Assembly (NCBI GenBank): GCA_947508155.1
Contig: CANNRM010000008.1
Span: 1 to 10,185 of the forward strand
Direction of reading: 5' to 3'
Length of the DNA stretch: 10,185 bases
DNA from: Rickettsiales bacterium
GTDB lineage: Bacteria > Pseudomonadota > Alphaproteobacteria > Rickettsiales > Rickettsiaceae
Shown here: in pieces, positions 1-6,365 of the stretch
Position numbering within the stretch: the first letter of the stretch is position 1
How the letters are laid out: every line of letters starts with the position of its first letter
Program-made: the position numbers and the translations under genes
Notes under the pieces: model-generated
Database searches by the model: none
Told to the model about the DNA's origin: nothing
What the model saw: only the letters and a program-made list of their open reading frames with translations

Positions 1-162
1 ATACGAGCTATAGTTTTTGTACTAATTTTAGCCATATACTTTATCGTGATTTAATTTGGTGGATTCTACACTAGTATCTTTAGGTATAAAAGGAAAATCT
101 TTTTGATTTATATCCAAAGATACGAAATGTATAAACAGCCAATTGAAATACAATAGAGTATA
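1..162. other. Left-edge region without a recognisable gene
   Basis: I see no convincing reading frame, RNA gene or mobile element here. The stretch is very AT-rich. Its only structure is the imperfect inverted repeat listed separately, lying downstream of the dksA stop codon. It may be the intergenic spacer to a gene beyond the window. Confidence 0.5.
74..123. repeat. Imperfect 17-nt inverted repeat downstream of dksA
   Basis: The arms at 74-90 (GTATCTTTAGGTATAAA) and 107-123 (TTTATATCCAAAGATAC) are complementary at 15 of 17 positions, with a 16-nt loop. It lies 40 bp past the dksA stop, where a transcription end would be expected. The stem is AT-rich and no T-run follows on the minus strand, so it is at best a weak terminator or an mRNA 3' stabilising stem. 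Confidence 0.4.
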
Positions 163-606
163 TTAATCCGCCGCTTCGCGTTCATCATCAAAATCTAAAT
201 GCTGTTTCTCGTAATTTTCATGATTCTCTTGAGCCTCGATACATAAAGTAGCGACTGGTCTTGCCTCTAATCTTTTGATGCCTATTTCATCGCCTGTTTC
301 CTCACAATATCCATATTCACCATCTGCTATACGCTCTAAAGCTTCATCGATTTTATCAACAAGCTTACGGTAACGATCTCTTGTGCGTAGCTCAAAGCTA
401 GTATCGGTTTCTATAGTTGCACGATCATTAGGATCTGGTTCATTCCAGTTTTCTTCTTTCAAATGATCGAGAGTATCACGGGAATTTAACAGCAATTCAT
501 CTTTCCAAGCCTGTAATTTCTGACGAAAATACTCGATCTGCATTGGGTTCATATATTCTTCTTTTTCTGAAGGCTTATAGCCTTCCGGGAGGATGATTTT
601 TTCCAT
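163..606 (-). CDS. dksA: DksA-family RNA polymerase-binding transcription factor (two-cysteine, DksA2-like)
   Basis: DksA binds the secondary channel of RNA polymerase and, with ppGpp, adjusts initiation at rRNA and amino-acid promoters. The 147-residue protein opens with the alphaproteobacterial MEKIILPEGYKPS start. A long coiled-coil region follows, with its tip D58-P-N-D61-R-A63 matching the DPxDRA tip of E. coli DksA. The C-terminal finger region is GYCEETGDEIGIKRLEARP. Only two of the four zinc cysteines remain: C101-xx-T104, 17 residues, then C122-xx-A125. An ATG at 651 would add 15 residues, but a good promoter -10 (639-644) lies inside that extension. The family also normally starts at MEKI, so I chose 606. 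The Shine-Dalgarno is weak (AGAG). The gene is divergent from maeB. Confidence 0.93.
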   Translation of the reverse strand: MEKIILPEGYKPSEKEEYMNPMQIEYFRQKLQAWKDELLLNSRDTLDHLKEENWNEPDPNDRATIETDTSFELRTRDRYRKLVDKIDEALERIADGEYGYCEETGDEIGIKRLEARPVATLCIEAQENHENYEKQHLDFDDEREAAD

Positions 607-638
607 AAAAACTCTGTCATATTTGCTTGTGTTGGTAG

Positions 639-668
639 AGTATATAATCATTTTATTGACATAAGCAA
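639..668 (-). promoter_or_regulatory. Putative sigma70-type promoter of dksA
   Basis: On the minus strand a -35 TTGCTT (663-668) and a -10 TATACT (639-644) are separated by 18 bp. Transcription would start near 632, about 26 nt before the ATG at 606. The -10 lies inside the first codons of the longer possible reading frame, which argues against the start at 651. Confidence 0.5.
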
Positions 669-717
669 GGGGATATGATCAAAGAAAGTGAAAAAACTTT
701 GCAAGAATGGTTTTATA

Positions 718-731
718 GTACCATATAGTAC
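718..731. promoter_or_regulatory. 14-bp near-palindrome in the dksA-maeB intergenic region
   Basis: GTACCATATAGTAC is a near-perfect palindrome (12 of 14 positions) between the divergent dksA and maeB genes. Twelve of its bases, read on the minus strand as TACTATATGGTA, recur exactly on the plus strand at 7399-7410 in the mazE promoter. It could be an operator for a shared regulator, but no protein can be assigned from sequence alone. Confidence 0.3.
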
Positions 732-765
732 ATGAAGGCTATTTTATCTAGCTTTATTCTATGAT

Positions 766-794
766 TTGTATAATAATAACACAAAACCCATAAT
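766..794 (+). promoter_or_regulatory. Candidate promoter(s) for maeB
   Basis: A perfect TATAAT sits at 769-774, but with only weak -35 options. A second possibility is TTGTAT (766-771), 17 bp, CATAAT (789-794). That one would start transcription at about 801, almost on the maeB ATG at 804. No Shine-Dalgarno sequence precedes maeB, so a very short leader is plausible. Confidence 0.35.
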
Positions 795-803
795 TTATAT
801 ATC

Positions 804-3065
804 ATGACAAATCACAAAGCTCTAACGGATGCTGCTCTTGAATATCACAGAGGCAATGGCAAGCCTGGCAAAGTAGCAATTGTTGCCACAAAACCCCTTG
901 TTTCTCAACGAGATTTATCGCTCGCTTACTCCCCTGGCGTTGCTGCTCCTTGCGAGGAAATTGTTAAAAACCCCTCTGCCAGTTACGATTATACATCCAA
1001 AGGCAATATGGTTGCGGTTATTTCTAATGGCACTGCTGTATTAGGGCTTGGTAATCTTGGTGCTGCTGCATCAAAACCTGTTATGGAAGGCAAGGCTGTG
1101 CTCTTCAAGCGCTTTGCTGATATTGATGCAATCGATGTTGAAGTTGCAACACAGGATCCCGCTGAATTCATCACCGTAGTAAAAAATATTGCAGAAAGCT
1201 GGGGTGGAATTAATCTTGAGGACATCAAAGCACCTGAATGTTTTATCATAGAAAGAGAGCTCAAAAAGATCGTCGAAGTACCTGTATTTCATGATGATCA
1301 ACATGGGACAGCTATCATCACAGCCGCCGGGCTGATTAATGCTGCACATATTACTGATCGCGAACTTAAAGATATGAAAATTGTGGTGAATGGTGCTGGC
1401 GCTGCCGCCATTGCTTGTATTGAACTCATTAAACATATGGGCGTAACTCATGAAAATGTAATTCTTTGTGATACAAAGGGTGTCATATATAAAGGCCGTA
1501 CAGATGGCATGAATGAATGGAAAGAGAAACATGCAATAGAAACTAAAGCACGTACTTTAGCTGAGGCTTTAAAAAGTGCTGATGTATTTTTAGGTCTGTC
1601 TGCAAAGGATGCCGTGAATAAGGATATGATTCGTGGCATGGCGAAAAATCCTATCATTTTTGCTATGGCAAATCCTGATCCAGAAATAACCCCAGCCGAT
1701 GTTTTAGAAGTATGGCCAAATGCCATTATTGCTACTGGCAGATCTGATTATAATAATCAGATTAACAATGTGATGGGCTTTCCGTATATTTTCCGTGGAG
1801 CACTTGATGTTAGAGCTAGCGAAATAAATGAGGCGATGAAAATGGCCGCCGCTCATGCTCTTGCAAATCTTGCAAGACAACCAGTACCAGATGAAGTTTC
1901 CAGTGCTTATTCCGGTAGGAAAATGAGATATGGTCCTGAATATATTATTCCAGTTCCTTTTGATCCTAGATTGATCAAAACAATTCCTGTTGCCGTTGCA
2001 AAAGCAGCTATAGAAAGTGGCGTTGCAGGCATTACTAATCTTGATATGGAAGAATATGCGGCTAATTTAGAAAATAGGCTCAATCCTGCATCGAATCATA
2101 TGAACCTCGTATTCGCTAAAGCAAAAAGTGATATTAAGCGTATTGTACTTGCTGAAGGTGAAGAAGAAGAAACAATAAAAGCAGCAATACTCCTGCGTGA
2201 TAATAGGTGCGCAAAGCCAATTCTTATCGGACGCCAAAGCAGAATAGCTGAACATCTTGCAGCGCTTGGCGTAGATTATGATTTGAAAGGTATTGATATA
2301 ATGAATGCCGCTGTGAATCCGCATATCGATAAATATATTGAATATTTATATGCGAGATTGCAACGCACAGGATGCTTATATCGTGATGCCGCAAGAATGG
2401 TGAAAACTGATCGTAATATTTTTGCCGCTTGTATGGTAGCATGTGGTGATGCAGATGGCATGGTCACCGGTCTTACAAAAAATTATTCCACATGTTTGGA
2501 TGATGCTTTGAAAGTGATTGATCCCAAACCTAACCATATAGTATTTAGCTATTCAATCATGATTGCAAAGGAACATAATATCATCATTGCAGATAGTTCT
2601 GTGCATGAAGTTCCATCCGCTGAGGATATGGCAAATATCGCAATTCAAGCGGCAGGCATTGTTAAAGCTATGGGCGAAAAGCCTCAAGTTGCGCTACTTT
2701 CATCTTCGACCTTTGGAAGCAGGATGATTGAAAAAACTGATCGTATTAGAGATGCTGTACATATTTTGGAATCACGCAATGTTGACTTTGCGTTTGAGGG
2801 TGAAATGACTGCTGAAATCGCGCTGAATAAAGCTTTGCGCAACACATTATATCCATTCTCGCGCCTTACAGATGATGCGAATGTGCTGATTATGCCGAAT
2901 TTGAGTTCAGCTTATATTTCAACACAATTGCTTGAAGGATTAGCAGGTGGCGTGTTTATTGGTCCGATCCTTACTGGGCTGAAGCATAATGTGCAAATAG
3001 TTCAGATTGGCGCGACCGCAACGGATATTTTTAACTTCGCTGCAATTGCATCGGTTGGTGGTTGA
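804..3065 (+). CDS. maeB: NADP-dependent malic enzyme with C-terminal phosphotransacetylase-like domain
   Basis: This enzyme oxidatively decarboxylates malate to pyruvate and CO2, producing NADPH, in the cytoplasm. The 753-residue length matches the MaeB fusion type. The malic-enzyme part (about 1-425) has YSPGVAAPC (42-50), SKGNMVAVISNGTAVLG, the EGKAVLFK segment with the conserved lysine (K97), the metal/substrate motif HDDQHGTA (163-170) and a nucleotide-binding GAGAAAIA (197-204). The PTA-like part (about 430-753) begins near the IKRIVLAEGEEEE segment and includes LLSSSTFGS. In characterised MaeB proteins this domain is regulatory, sensing acetyl-CoA, and not a working phosphotransacetylase. 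The start at MTNHKALTDAALEYHR fits the family. No Shine-Dalgarno is seen. The next reading frame begins 4 bp after the stop. Confidence 0.96.
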   Translation: MTNHKALTDAALEYHRGNGKPGKVAIVATKPLVSQRDLSLAYSPGVAAPCEEIVKNPSASYDYTSKGNMVAVISNGTAVLGLGNLGAAASKPVMEGKAVLFKRFADIDAIDVEVATQDPAEFITVVKNIAESWGGINLEDIKAPECFIIERELKKIVEVPVFHDDQHGTAIITAAGLINAAHITDRELKDMKIVVNGAGAAAIACIELIKHMGVTHENVILCDTKGVIYKGRTDGMNEWKEKHAIETKARTLAEALKSADVFLGLSAKDAVNKDMIRGMAKNPIIFAMANPDPEITPADVLEVWPNAIIATGRSDYNNQINNVMGFPYIFRGALDVRASEINEAMKMAAAHALANLARQPVPDEVSSAYSGRKMRYGPEYIIPVPFDPRLIKTIPVAVAKAAIESGVAGITNLDMEEYAANLENRLNPASNHMNLVFAKAKSDIKRIVLAEGEEEETIKAAILLRDNRCAKPILIGRQSRIAEHLAALGVDYDLKGIDIMNAAVNPHIDKYIEYLYARLQRTGCLYRDAARMVKTDRNIFAACMVACGDADGMVTGLTKNYSTCLDDALKVIDPKPNHIVFSYSIMIAKEHNIIIADSSVHEVPSAEDMANIAIQAAGIVKAMGEKPQVALLSSSTFGSRMIEKTDRIRDAVHILESRNVDFAFEGEMTAEIALNKALRNTLYPFSRLTDDANVLIMPNLSSAYISTQLLEGLAGGVFIGPILTGLKHNVQIVQIGATATDIFNFAAIASVGG

Positions 3066-3069
3066 TGAT

Positions 3070-3890
3070 ATGAATCTTTCCCATACTATAAATAACAACC
3101 CTATTGCTATATATGAAAACATAGACGGCAGTGTGAAAGTTGACGTTAAGGTGCTTGATGAGAATGTGTGGTTGTCACAAGCTCAAATGGCGGATATTTT
3201 CGATAAAGACAGAACTGTTATTACTAAGCACATTAACAATATTTTAGATGATGGAGAGCTTGATAATTCAGTATGTGCAAATTTTGCACATACTGCTTCT
3301 GATGGTAAAAACTATACGACCAAATACTATAATTTGGATATGATTATCTCCGTTGGTTATCGTGTAAATTCAAAGCGCGGTGTTCAATTTCGTAAGTGGG
3401 CGTCCAATGTTCTGAAGGAATATTTGCTCGCAGGTTACAGCCTCAACAAGGAAAAACTCATTGACAGCAAGATTAAGGAGCTTCAATCAGCAATAGATTT
3501 AATCAGCAAAACGATGGTTAGCAATGAGCTTTTAACAGCCACTGGAGCCGGTTTTATTGAGATCATCAAGCCTATTCTAAAACTTGGGATTTGCTTATCA
3601 AATATGACGAAGATTGTTTGATGATCCCCCAAAATCTTCATTCTACTTCCAAAGAAATTATCACATATGAATATACTAAGGAATCTATAGCGCAATTCAA
3701 GAAAGAGTTAGGTGTTGAAGGTTTATTTGGCATCGAAAGAGAAGATTCTTTTAGAGGAATTTTGGGTAATTTAATGCAAAGTTTTGGTGGTCAGGATTTA
3801 TATCCGTCTATAGAAGAAAAAGCCGCTCATCTTCTATATTTTGTGATCAAGGATCATCCATTTAGTGACGGCAATAAGCGTATTGGATGA
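3070..3890 (+). pseudogene. RhuM-family/Fic fusion gene, frameshifted and truncated
   Basis: An N-terminal RhuM domain is read from ATG 3070 (MNLSHTINNNPIAIYENIDG). It includes VWLSQAQMADIF, TASDGKNYTTKYYNLDMIISVGYRVNS and FRKWASNVLKEYLLAGY. After the residues IEIIK near 3570 the protein continues in another frame as YSKTWDLLIKYDED, a join typical of RhuM-Fic proteins. A net change of one base (a 1-nt loss or 2-nt gain at 3570-3573) explains this. The second part carries SIEEKAAHLLYFVIKDHPF and the Fic active-site motif HPFSDGNKRIG, then stops at once (TGA 3888-3890), so the end of the Fic fold is missing. Fic enzymes usually AMPylate target proteins. RhuM is an accessory 'virulence' family without a settled biochemical role. 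It follows maeB by 4 bp and is probably co-transcribed. It is unlikely to yield active enzyme. Confidence 0.88.
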
Positions 3891-4069
3891 TGGATGTACA
3901 GAAATATAAAATACAGGCTATGGCAAAAGATATTGTGCGTGATATCGTTGATCAAGTTGGACATGATCATCCCAGCGCAGCAGACGATGAGATATTACGC
4001 GCGAAAAAAGCCGCCACAAAATTTCTTGGTAATGATTCAGAAGGTTCTCATCTTCCACAGAGTCATTAA
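3887..4069 (+). CDS. Small hypothetical ORF overlapping the Fic remnant
   Basis: I do not recognise this 60-codon frame. It starts with two consecutive ATG codons (3887 and 3890) and overlaps the Fic stop as ATGA. The first 47 residues look like real protein: helix-forming and charged (QAMAKDIVRDIVDQ, then DDEILRAKKAATKFL), with alanine/aspartate-rich codons. The last part (SEGSHLPQSH) looks less ordered. It could be a small gene joined here by the event that removed the Fic C-terminus, or a fragment of a larger lost gene. No Shine-Dalgarno of quality is present, so translation would depend on coupling. Confidence 0.35.
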   Translation: MMDVQKYKIQAMAKDIVRDIVDQVGHDHPSAADDEILRAKKAATKFLGNDSEGSHLPQSH

Positions 4070-4107
4070 TGATAGCGCATTGCCTACAATCGTTCTAACA
4101 AAATAAT

Positions 4108-4136
4108 TTGACTTTGCATCGTAATTATCAGATACT
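4108..4136 (+). promoter_or_regulatory. Putative promoter of the vapBC-like pair
   Basis: TTGACT (4108-4113) and GATACT (4131-4136) are separated by exactly 17 bp. Predicted transcription starts near 4143, upstream of the GGAG Shine-Dalgarno at 4160-4163. Confidence 0.5.
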
Positions 4137-4171
4137 GTGAGTTGTAATGAGTAACTTTTGGAGTAGTTCTT

Positions 4172-4393
4172 GTGGCTTTAGCAAAAAAAAGAAATTTAGA
4201 TACATGCAAAAATGCGCATAACGTTGATACGCGCCGAAATGGTATGCACCAAACGCCAGGTGCGCTTCCTGCGTATAAATCCAAGTATCATGCAAGGTTA
4301 GCAAACGCACGAAAAATACTTGCCGAATACGGTAATATAGATTTACTTGGCGCGTTGTGGGAAATGAGGAGAGAAGATGCATCCAAAGAATAA
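4172..4393 (+). CDS. Putative antitoxin of a VapBC-type pair (GTG start)
   Basis: This is a 73-residue, strongly basic N-terminal protein (MALAKKRNLDTCKN...) with a helical C-terminal part (ARKILAEYGNIDLLGALWEM). The start is GTG at 4172. It is supported by GGAG at 4160-4163 with 8-nt spacing, an in-frame stop at 4148-4150, and no ATG between. The antitoxin call rests mainly on context: its last 17 bases overlap the start of a PIN-domain toxin remnant, the usual vapB-vapC arrangement. I do not see a clear AbrB or ribbon-helix-helix motif, so the fold is unassigned. It may still bind its own promoter, but its toxin partner is broken. Confidence 0.6.
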   Translation: MALAKKRNLDTCKNAHNVDTRRNGMHQTPGALPAYKSKYHARLANARKILAEYGNIDLLGALWEMRREDASKE

Positions 4394-4618
4394 TGGCGTA
4401 CTTCTGGATGCGTCGGCGGTACTTGCTATGCTTTTAGAAGAGTCCGGATCTAGCATGGTGGAAGATGTATTAGATGAATCCTCTATTTCTGCTGTAAATT
4501 TTGGCGAAATAGAGCGTGTATTGCTACTGGTATTTCCCATGGGATGAAAATTTATACGGCTGACAAAAGTTGGGCAAATCTATCCATGGGTGGCCTTGAA
4601 ATAATTTTGATCAGGTGA
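4377..4618 (+). pseudogene. vapC: VapC-type PIN-domain toxin with an internal deletion
   Basis: VapC toxins are PIN-fold ribonucleases that use a cluster of acidic residues. The start at ATG 4377 has an excellent AGGAG Shine-Dalgarno (4367-4371). The N-terminal part has NGVLLDASAVLAMLLEE (first acidic residue D11) and SISAVNFGEI (E44). Around 4505-4511 the similarity jumps to another frame that reads RACIATGISHGMKIYTADKSWANL and ends GLEIILIR at TGA 4616-4618, a classic VapC C-terminus. In the original frame translation stops at 4545-4547 after 56 residues. Intact proteins are about 130 residues; the two pieces total about 79, so roughly 50 codons are missing. The third acidic residue (in GDRAC) is lost or at the junction. 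Toxin activity is not expected. Confidence 0.85.
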
Positions 4619-4628
4619 ATGACCTCCC

Positions 4629-4644
4629 TATAGCGTGTGCTATA
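4629..4644. terminator. Small hairpin between vapC remnant and the SnoaL-like gene
   Basis: TATAGC-GTGT-GCTATA forms a perfect 6-bp stem with a 4-nt loop in the gap between two convergent genes, where a two-way transcription end would be expected. There is no proper T-run on either side, so this is a weak call. Confidence 0.25.
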
Positions 4645-4680
4645 TTACTTCATAAGAATAGAGCATATACTCATCGTAAT

Positions 4681-5058
4681 TTAATTCCTAAAAATCTCAC
4701 TTTTCCTTTCTTCAAATGGTCTGGCATCGTAGAATAATTCAATCTTCGCAATAAGATTCTCTCGAAAATCCATAAGTACGGCTGCTCTAAGTTTACCTAT
4801 AGGATCTGGAAAAATAAGATCATACGCAAACATAATCTGATTGCCGTCGCTAAACCTAGAACGTATTTCAATATTGTGCAAGATAGCACTTAAATTTCTC
4901 GCTGCTTCAGCCACCGGCTTCCTTCCTCTCATTTCAGAGAGAGGACCAATAAACTCAATATCCGAATGCAAACACTCTGCCATAGCATCAAAGTTTTTGG
5001 CTAGCATATGGCGATAGTAGTTTTCTGCAAGTGCTAAATTAGTACTATTTGTATTCAT
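4681..5058 (-). CDS. SnoaL-like / NTF2-like domain protein
   Basis: This 125-residue protein begins with the helix NYYRHMLAKNFDAMAECLHSD, then IEFIGPLSEMRGRKPV, and ends with strands around AVLMDFRENLIAKIELFYDARPFEE. This is the pattern of the cone-shaped NTF2/SnoaL fold ('nuclear transport factor 2 family'). The fold is used by many small enzymes and ligand-binding proteins, so the substrate cannot be told. The start at 5056-5058 has AGAGG upstream at 7-nt spacing. It is divergent from the marR gene and shares a 55-bp intergenic region holding an inverted-repeat operator. It is therefore probably a target of that regulator, perhaps for a small toxic or signalling molecule (inference). The length is normal for the family. 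Confidence 0.8.
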   Translation of the reverse strand: MNTNSTNLALAENYYRHMLAKNFDAMAECLHSDIEFIGPLSEMRGRKPVAEAARNLSAILHNIEIRSRFSDGNQIMFAYDLIFPDPIGKLRAAVLMDFRENLIAKIELFYDARPFEERKSEIFRN

Positions 5059-5077
5059 ATAAAACCTCTGTTATAAT
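5049..5077 (+). promoter_or_regulatory. Putative marR promoter
   Basis: TTGTAT (5049-5054), 17 bp, then a perfect TATAAT (5072-5077). Start is predicted near 5084, upstream of AAGGG (5102-5106) and the ATG at 5114. The -35 overlaps the first codons of the divergent gene and the -10 lies in the left arm of the operator, so repressor binding would block it. Confidence 0.5.
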
Positions 5078-5098
5078 GTAAGTGTACTGATATTACAA
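5070..5098 (-). promoter_or_regulatory. Putative promoter of the SnoaL-like gene
   Basis: On the minus strand TTGTAA (5093-5098) and TATAAC (5070-5075) are spaced 17 bp apart. The two boxes coincide with the two arms of the inverted repeat at 5071-5103. Confidence 0.5.
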
Positions 5099-5103
5099 TA
5101 TAA
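5071..5103. promoter_or_regulatory. Inverted-repeat operator, probable MarR binding site
   Basis: The arms TTATAATGTAA (5071-5081) and TTACAATATAA (5093-5103) are complementary at 10 of 11 positions around an 11-nt spacer. The half-sites are 22 bp apart, two helical turns, on one DNA face. The repeat covers -10/-35 elements of both divergent promoters. This is the expected site for autoregulation by the adjacent MarR protein. Confidence 0.6.
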
Positions 5104-5113
5104 GGGCCCTGAT

Positions 5114-5560
5114 ATGTCAAGATATAAAAATACTAACTCTGATATTTCTATAGGTTATAGGTTAAAGCAGACCCAGCATATCTTGCGTCTTCACATGGAC
5201 GAGGCTCTTAGATATCTAAATCTTACAACGCCTCAATATGCAGTTCTTTCTCATTTAGAGTTGAGAGAGGGCATATCTAACCCAGAATTAGCTAGGGTTT
5301 CCTTCATCACTGCGCAAACGATGCATGCTATAGTTTCTAATCTAGAAAAAAGAAATTTACTCAAACGAACGAGTGACTTGCAGCATGGAAGAATGTTGCG
5401 CACTGAGCTTACAACACAAGGTTTAGAAGTTGTACAAGAGGCGCATAAAATCATTAAAAAAGTTGAAAATAGAATGACTCGCACGATGATTGACAAAGAC
5501 AAAATGCTCCTTATAGAATTACTGGCTACATGCTTTGATAATTTGAATGCTGATTTGTAA
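5114..5560 (+). CDS. MarR-family winged-helix transcriptional regulator
   Basis: This is a 148-residue DNA-binding protein of the MarR family, typically a dimeric repressor released by small phenolic or oxidising ligands. Residues 13-50 form the dimer/first DNA-binding helices (GYRLKQTQHILRLHMDEAL, LTTPQYAVLSHLE). The helix-turn-helix spans about 54-83 (SNPELARVSFITAQTMHAIV, recognition helix near 66-80). The wing is SDLQHGRMLRTELTTQG (87-103), with the usual acidic residue and arginine (D88, R93). The C-terminal helices complete the dimer interface. AAGGG at 5102-5106 gives a good ribosome site. It probably controls itself and the divergent SnoaL-like gene through the repeat at 5071-5103. 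cysQ follows 45 bp downstream and may be in the same transcript. Confidence 0.93.
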   Translation: MSRYKNTNSDISIGYRLKQTQHILRLHMDEALRYLNLTTPQYAVLSHLELREGISNPELARVSFITAQTMHAIVSNLEKRNLLKRTSDLQHGRMLRTELTTQGLEVVQEAHKIIKKVENRMTRTMIDKDKMLLIELLATCFDNLNADL

Positions 5561-5605
5561 AAAGTAGTATATGCTGTAACGGCATCTTAAATAACAAGAG
5601 ATACA

Positions 5606-6364
5606 ATGCTCTCAAAAAATGACATAAACCGAATCAAAGAAATCATTCTGGGTGCATCAGATATAGCAACAGACATAGTTAATTCTGGCATTGAAGTGAC
5701 CATCAAAAGCGATGGCTCTCCAGTTACAAATGGTGATATAGCAGTTAGCAAATACATCATGGAGCATTTAAGTGCACTATCTGATTTACCCATCATTTCC
5801 GAAGAAGAAGAAATTCCCTTGGATTTTGGACGTAGTTTTTGGCTCGTAGATCCAATCGACGGCACCAGAAGCTACATAAAAGGTGAGCCTTTATATACAG
5901 TGAATATTGGGCTTATTTTAGATGGAATTCCTGTTTTTGGATTCGTAAAAAACCCAGCCACTGGTCATTTATATTATACATCTGAAACTGGCGAAATGAT
6001 TATAGAATGCCAAGGTGAACAAGTGTTTTGTAATAGCGACGCACGAGATTTAAAGGCGGTGATAAGCACTCACGCGAGCTCGTCAATAAAGGATATTATG
6101 GCACAGCATGATATTACATCTTACGAGGTTATTCCTGGTGCTATAAAGTTTTGTATTATAGCTTCAGGAGACGCGGATTTATACCCACGTCATGGCAATA
6201 CGATGGAATGGGATACAGCAGCAGGGCATGCGCTTATTAGGGCCGTTGGAGGAGAGATTTTTGACCTTGAGGGCAACGTGCTACAATATGGAAAACCAGA
6301 ATTGCTGAATAAGGGATTCATTGCTTATTCGAAGAGATTGCTAGGGAATAATTCACCTAGATAA
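5606..6364 (+). CDS. cysQ: 3'(2'),5'-bisphosphate nucleotidase, CysQ type
   Basis: CysQ removes the 3' phosphate from 3'-phosphoadenosine 5'-phosphate (pAp), a by-product of sulfate assimilation and of acyl-carrier-protein and RNA turnover. The 252-residue protein belongs to the metal-dependent inositol-phosphatase superfamily. It shows SPVTNGD (38-44), the metal ligand region IISEEEE (64-69), the signature DPIDGTRSYI (82-91) and the C-terminal WDTAAGHAL (202-210). These four blocks carry all the family's metal and phosphate ligands, so it looks active. The ATG at 5606 is preceded by a weak AAGAG. The family includes related inositol monophosphatases; the DPIDGTRSYIKGEP and PVFGFVKNPATG segments favour CysQ. 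It is followed immediately by a palindromic repeat. Confidence 0.92.
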   Translation: MLSKNDINRIKEIILGASDIATDIVNSGIEVTIKSDGSPVTNGDIAVSKYIMEHLSALSDLPIISEEEEIPLDFGRSFWLVDPIDGTRSYIKGEPLYTVNIGLILDGIPVFGFVKNPATGHLYYTSETGEMIIECQGEQVFCNSDARDLKAVISTHASSSIKDIMAQHDITSYEVIPGAIKFCIIASGDADLYPRHGNTMEWDTAAGHALIRAVGGEIFDLEGNVLQYGKPELLNKGFIAYSKRLLGNNSPR

Positions 6365-6365
6365 T

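Noticed and set aside
607..651. Longer DksA start with 15 extra residues
   Set aside because: No ribosome site precedes 651, family members begin at MEKI/MSLEKI-like residues, and the best promoter -10 (639-644) lies inside the extension.
656..679. Plus-strand TTGACA with TATGAT near 674 as a maeB promoter
   Set aside because: The spacing is only 12 bp and the site is 125 bp from maeB.
1071..1532. Long minus-strand open frames inside maeB (also 989-1264, 1448-1726, 2067-2467)
   Set aside because: They are antisense to a highly conserved enzyme, have no recognisable domains or ribosome sites, and are cysteine/phenylalanine-rich as expected of reverse-strand shadows.
3007..3069. Upstream start for the RhuM frame overlapping maeB
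   Set aside because: The extra 21 residues have no RhuM similarity and are out-of-frame maeB sequence. The domain begins after ATG 3070.
3894..4106. 70-codon frame overlapping the small hypothetical ORF
   Set aside because: Its composition is random-looking; the alternative frame from 3887 has better amino-acid patterning.
4084..4382. Minus-strand frames over the antitoxin gene
   Set aside because: They are shadows. The plus strand has a promoter, a Shine-Dalgarno and the toxin overlap.
5570..5584. Small hairpin after marR as a terminator
   Set aside because: A 6-bp stem with one wobble pair and no T-run after it; the marR-cysQ gap is only 45 bp, so read-through is more likely.
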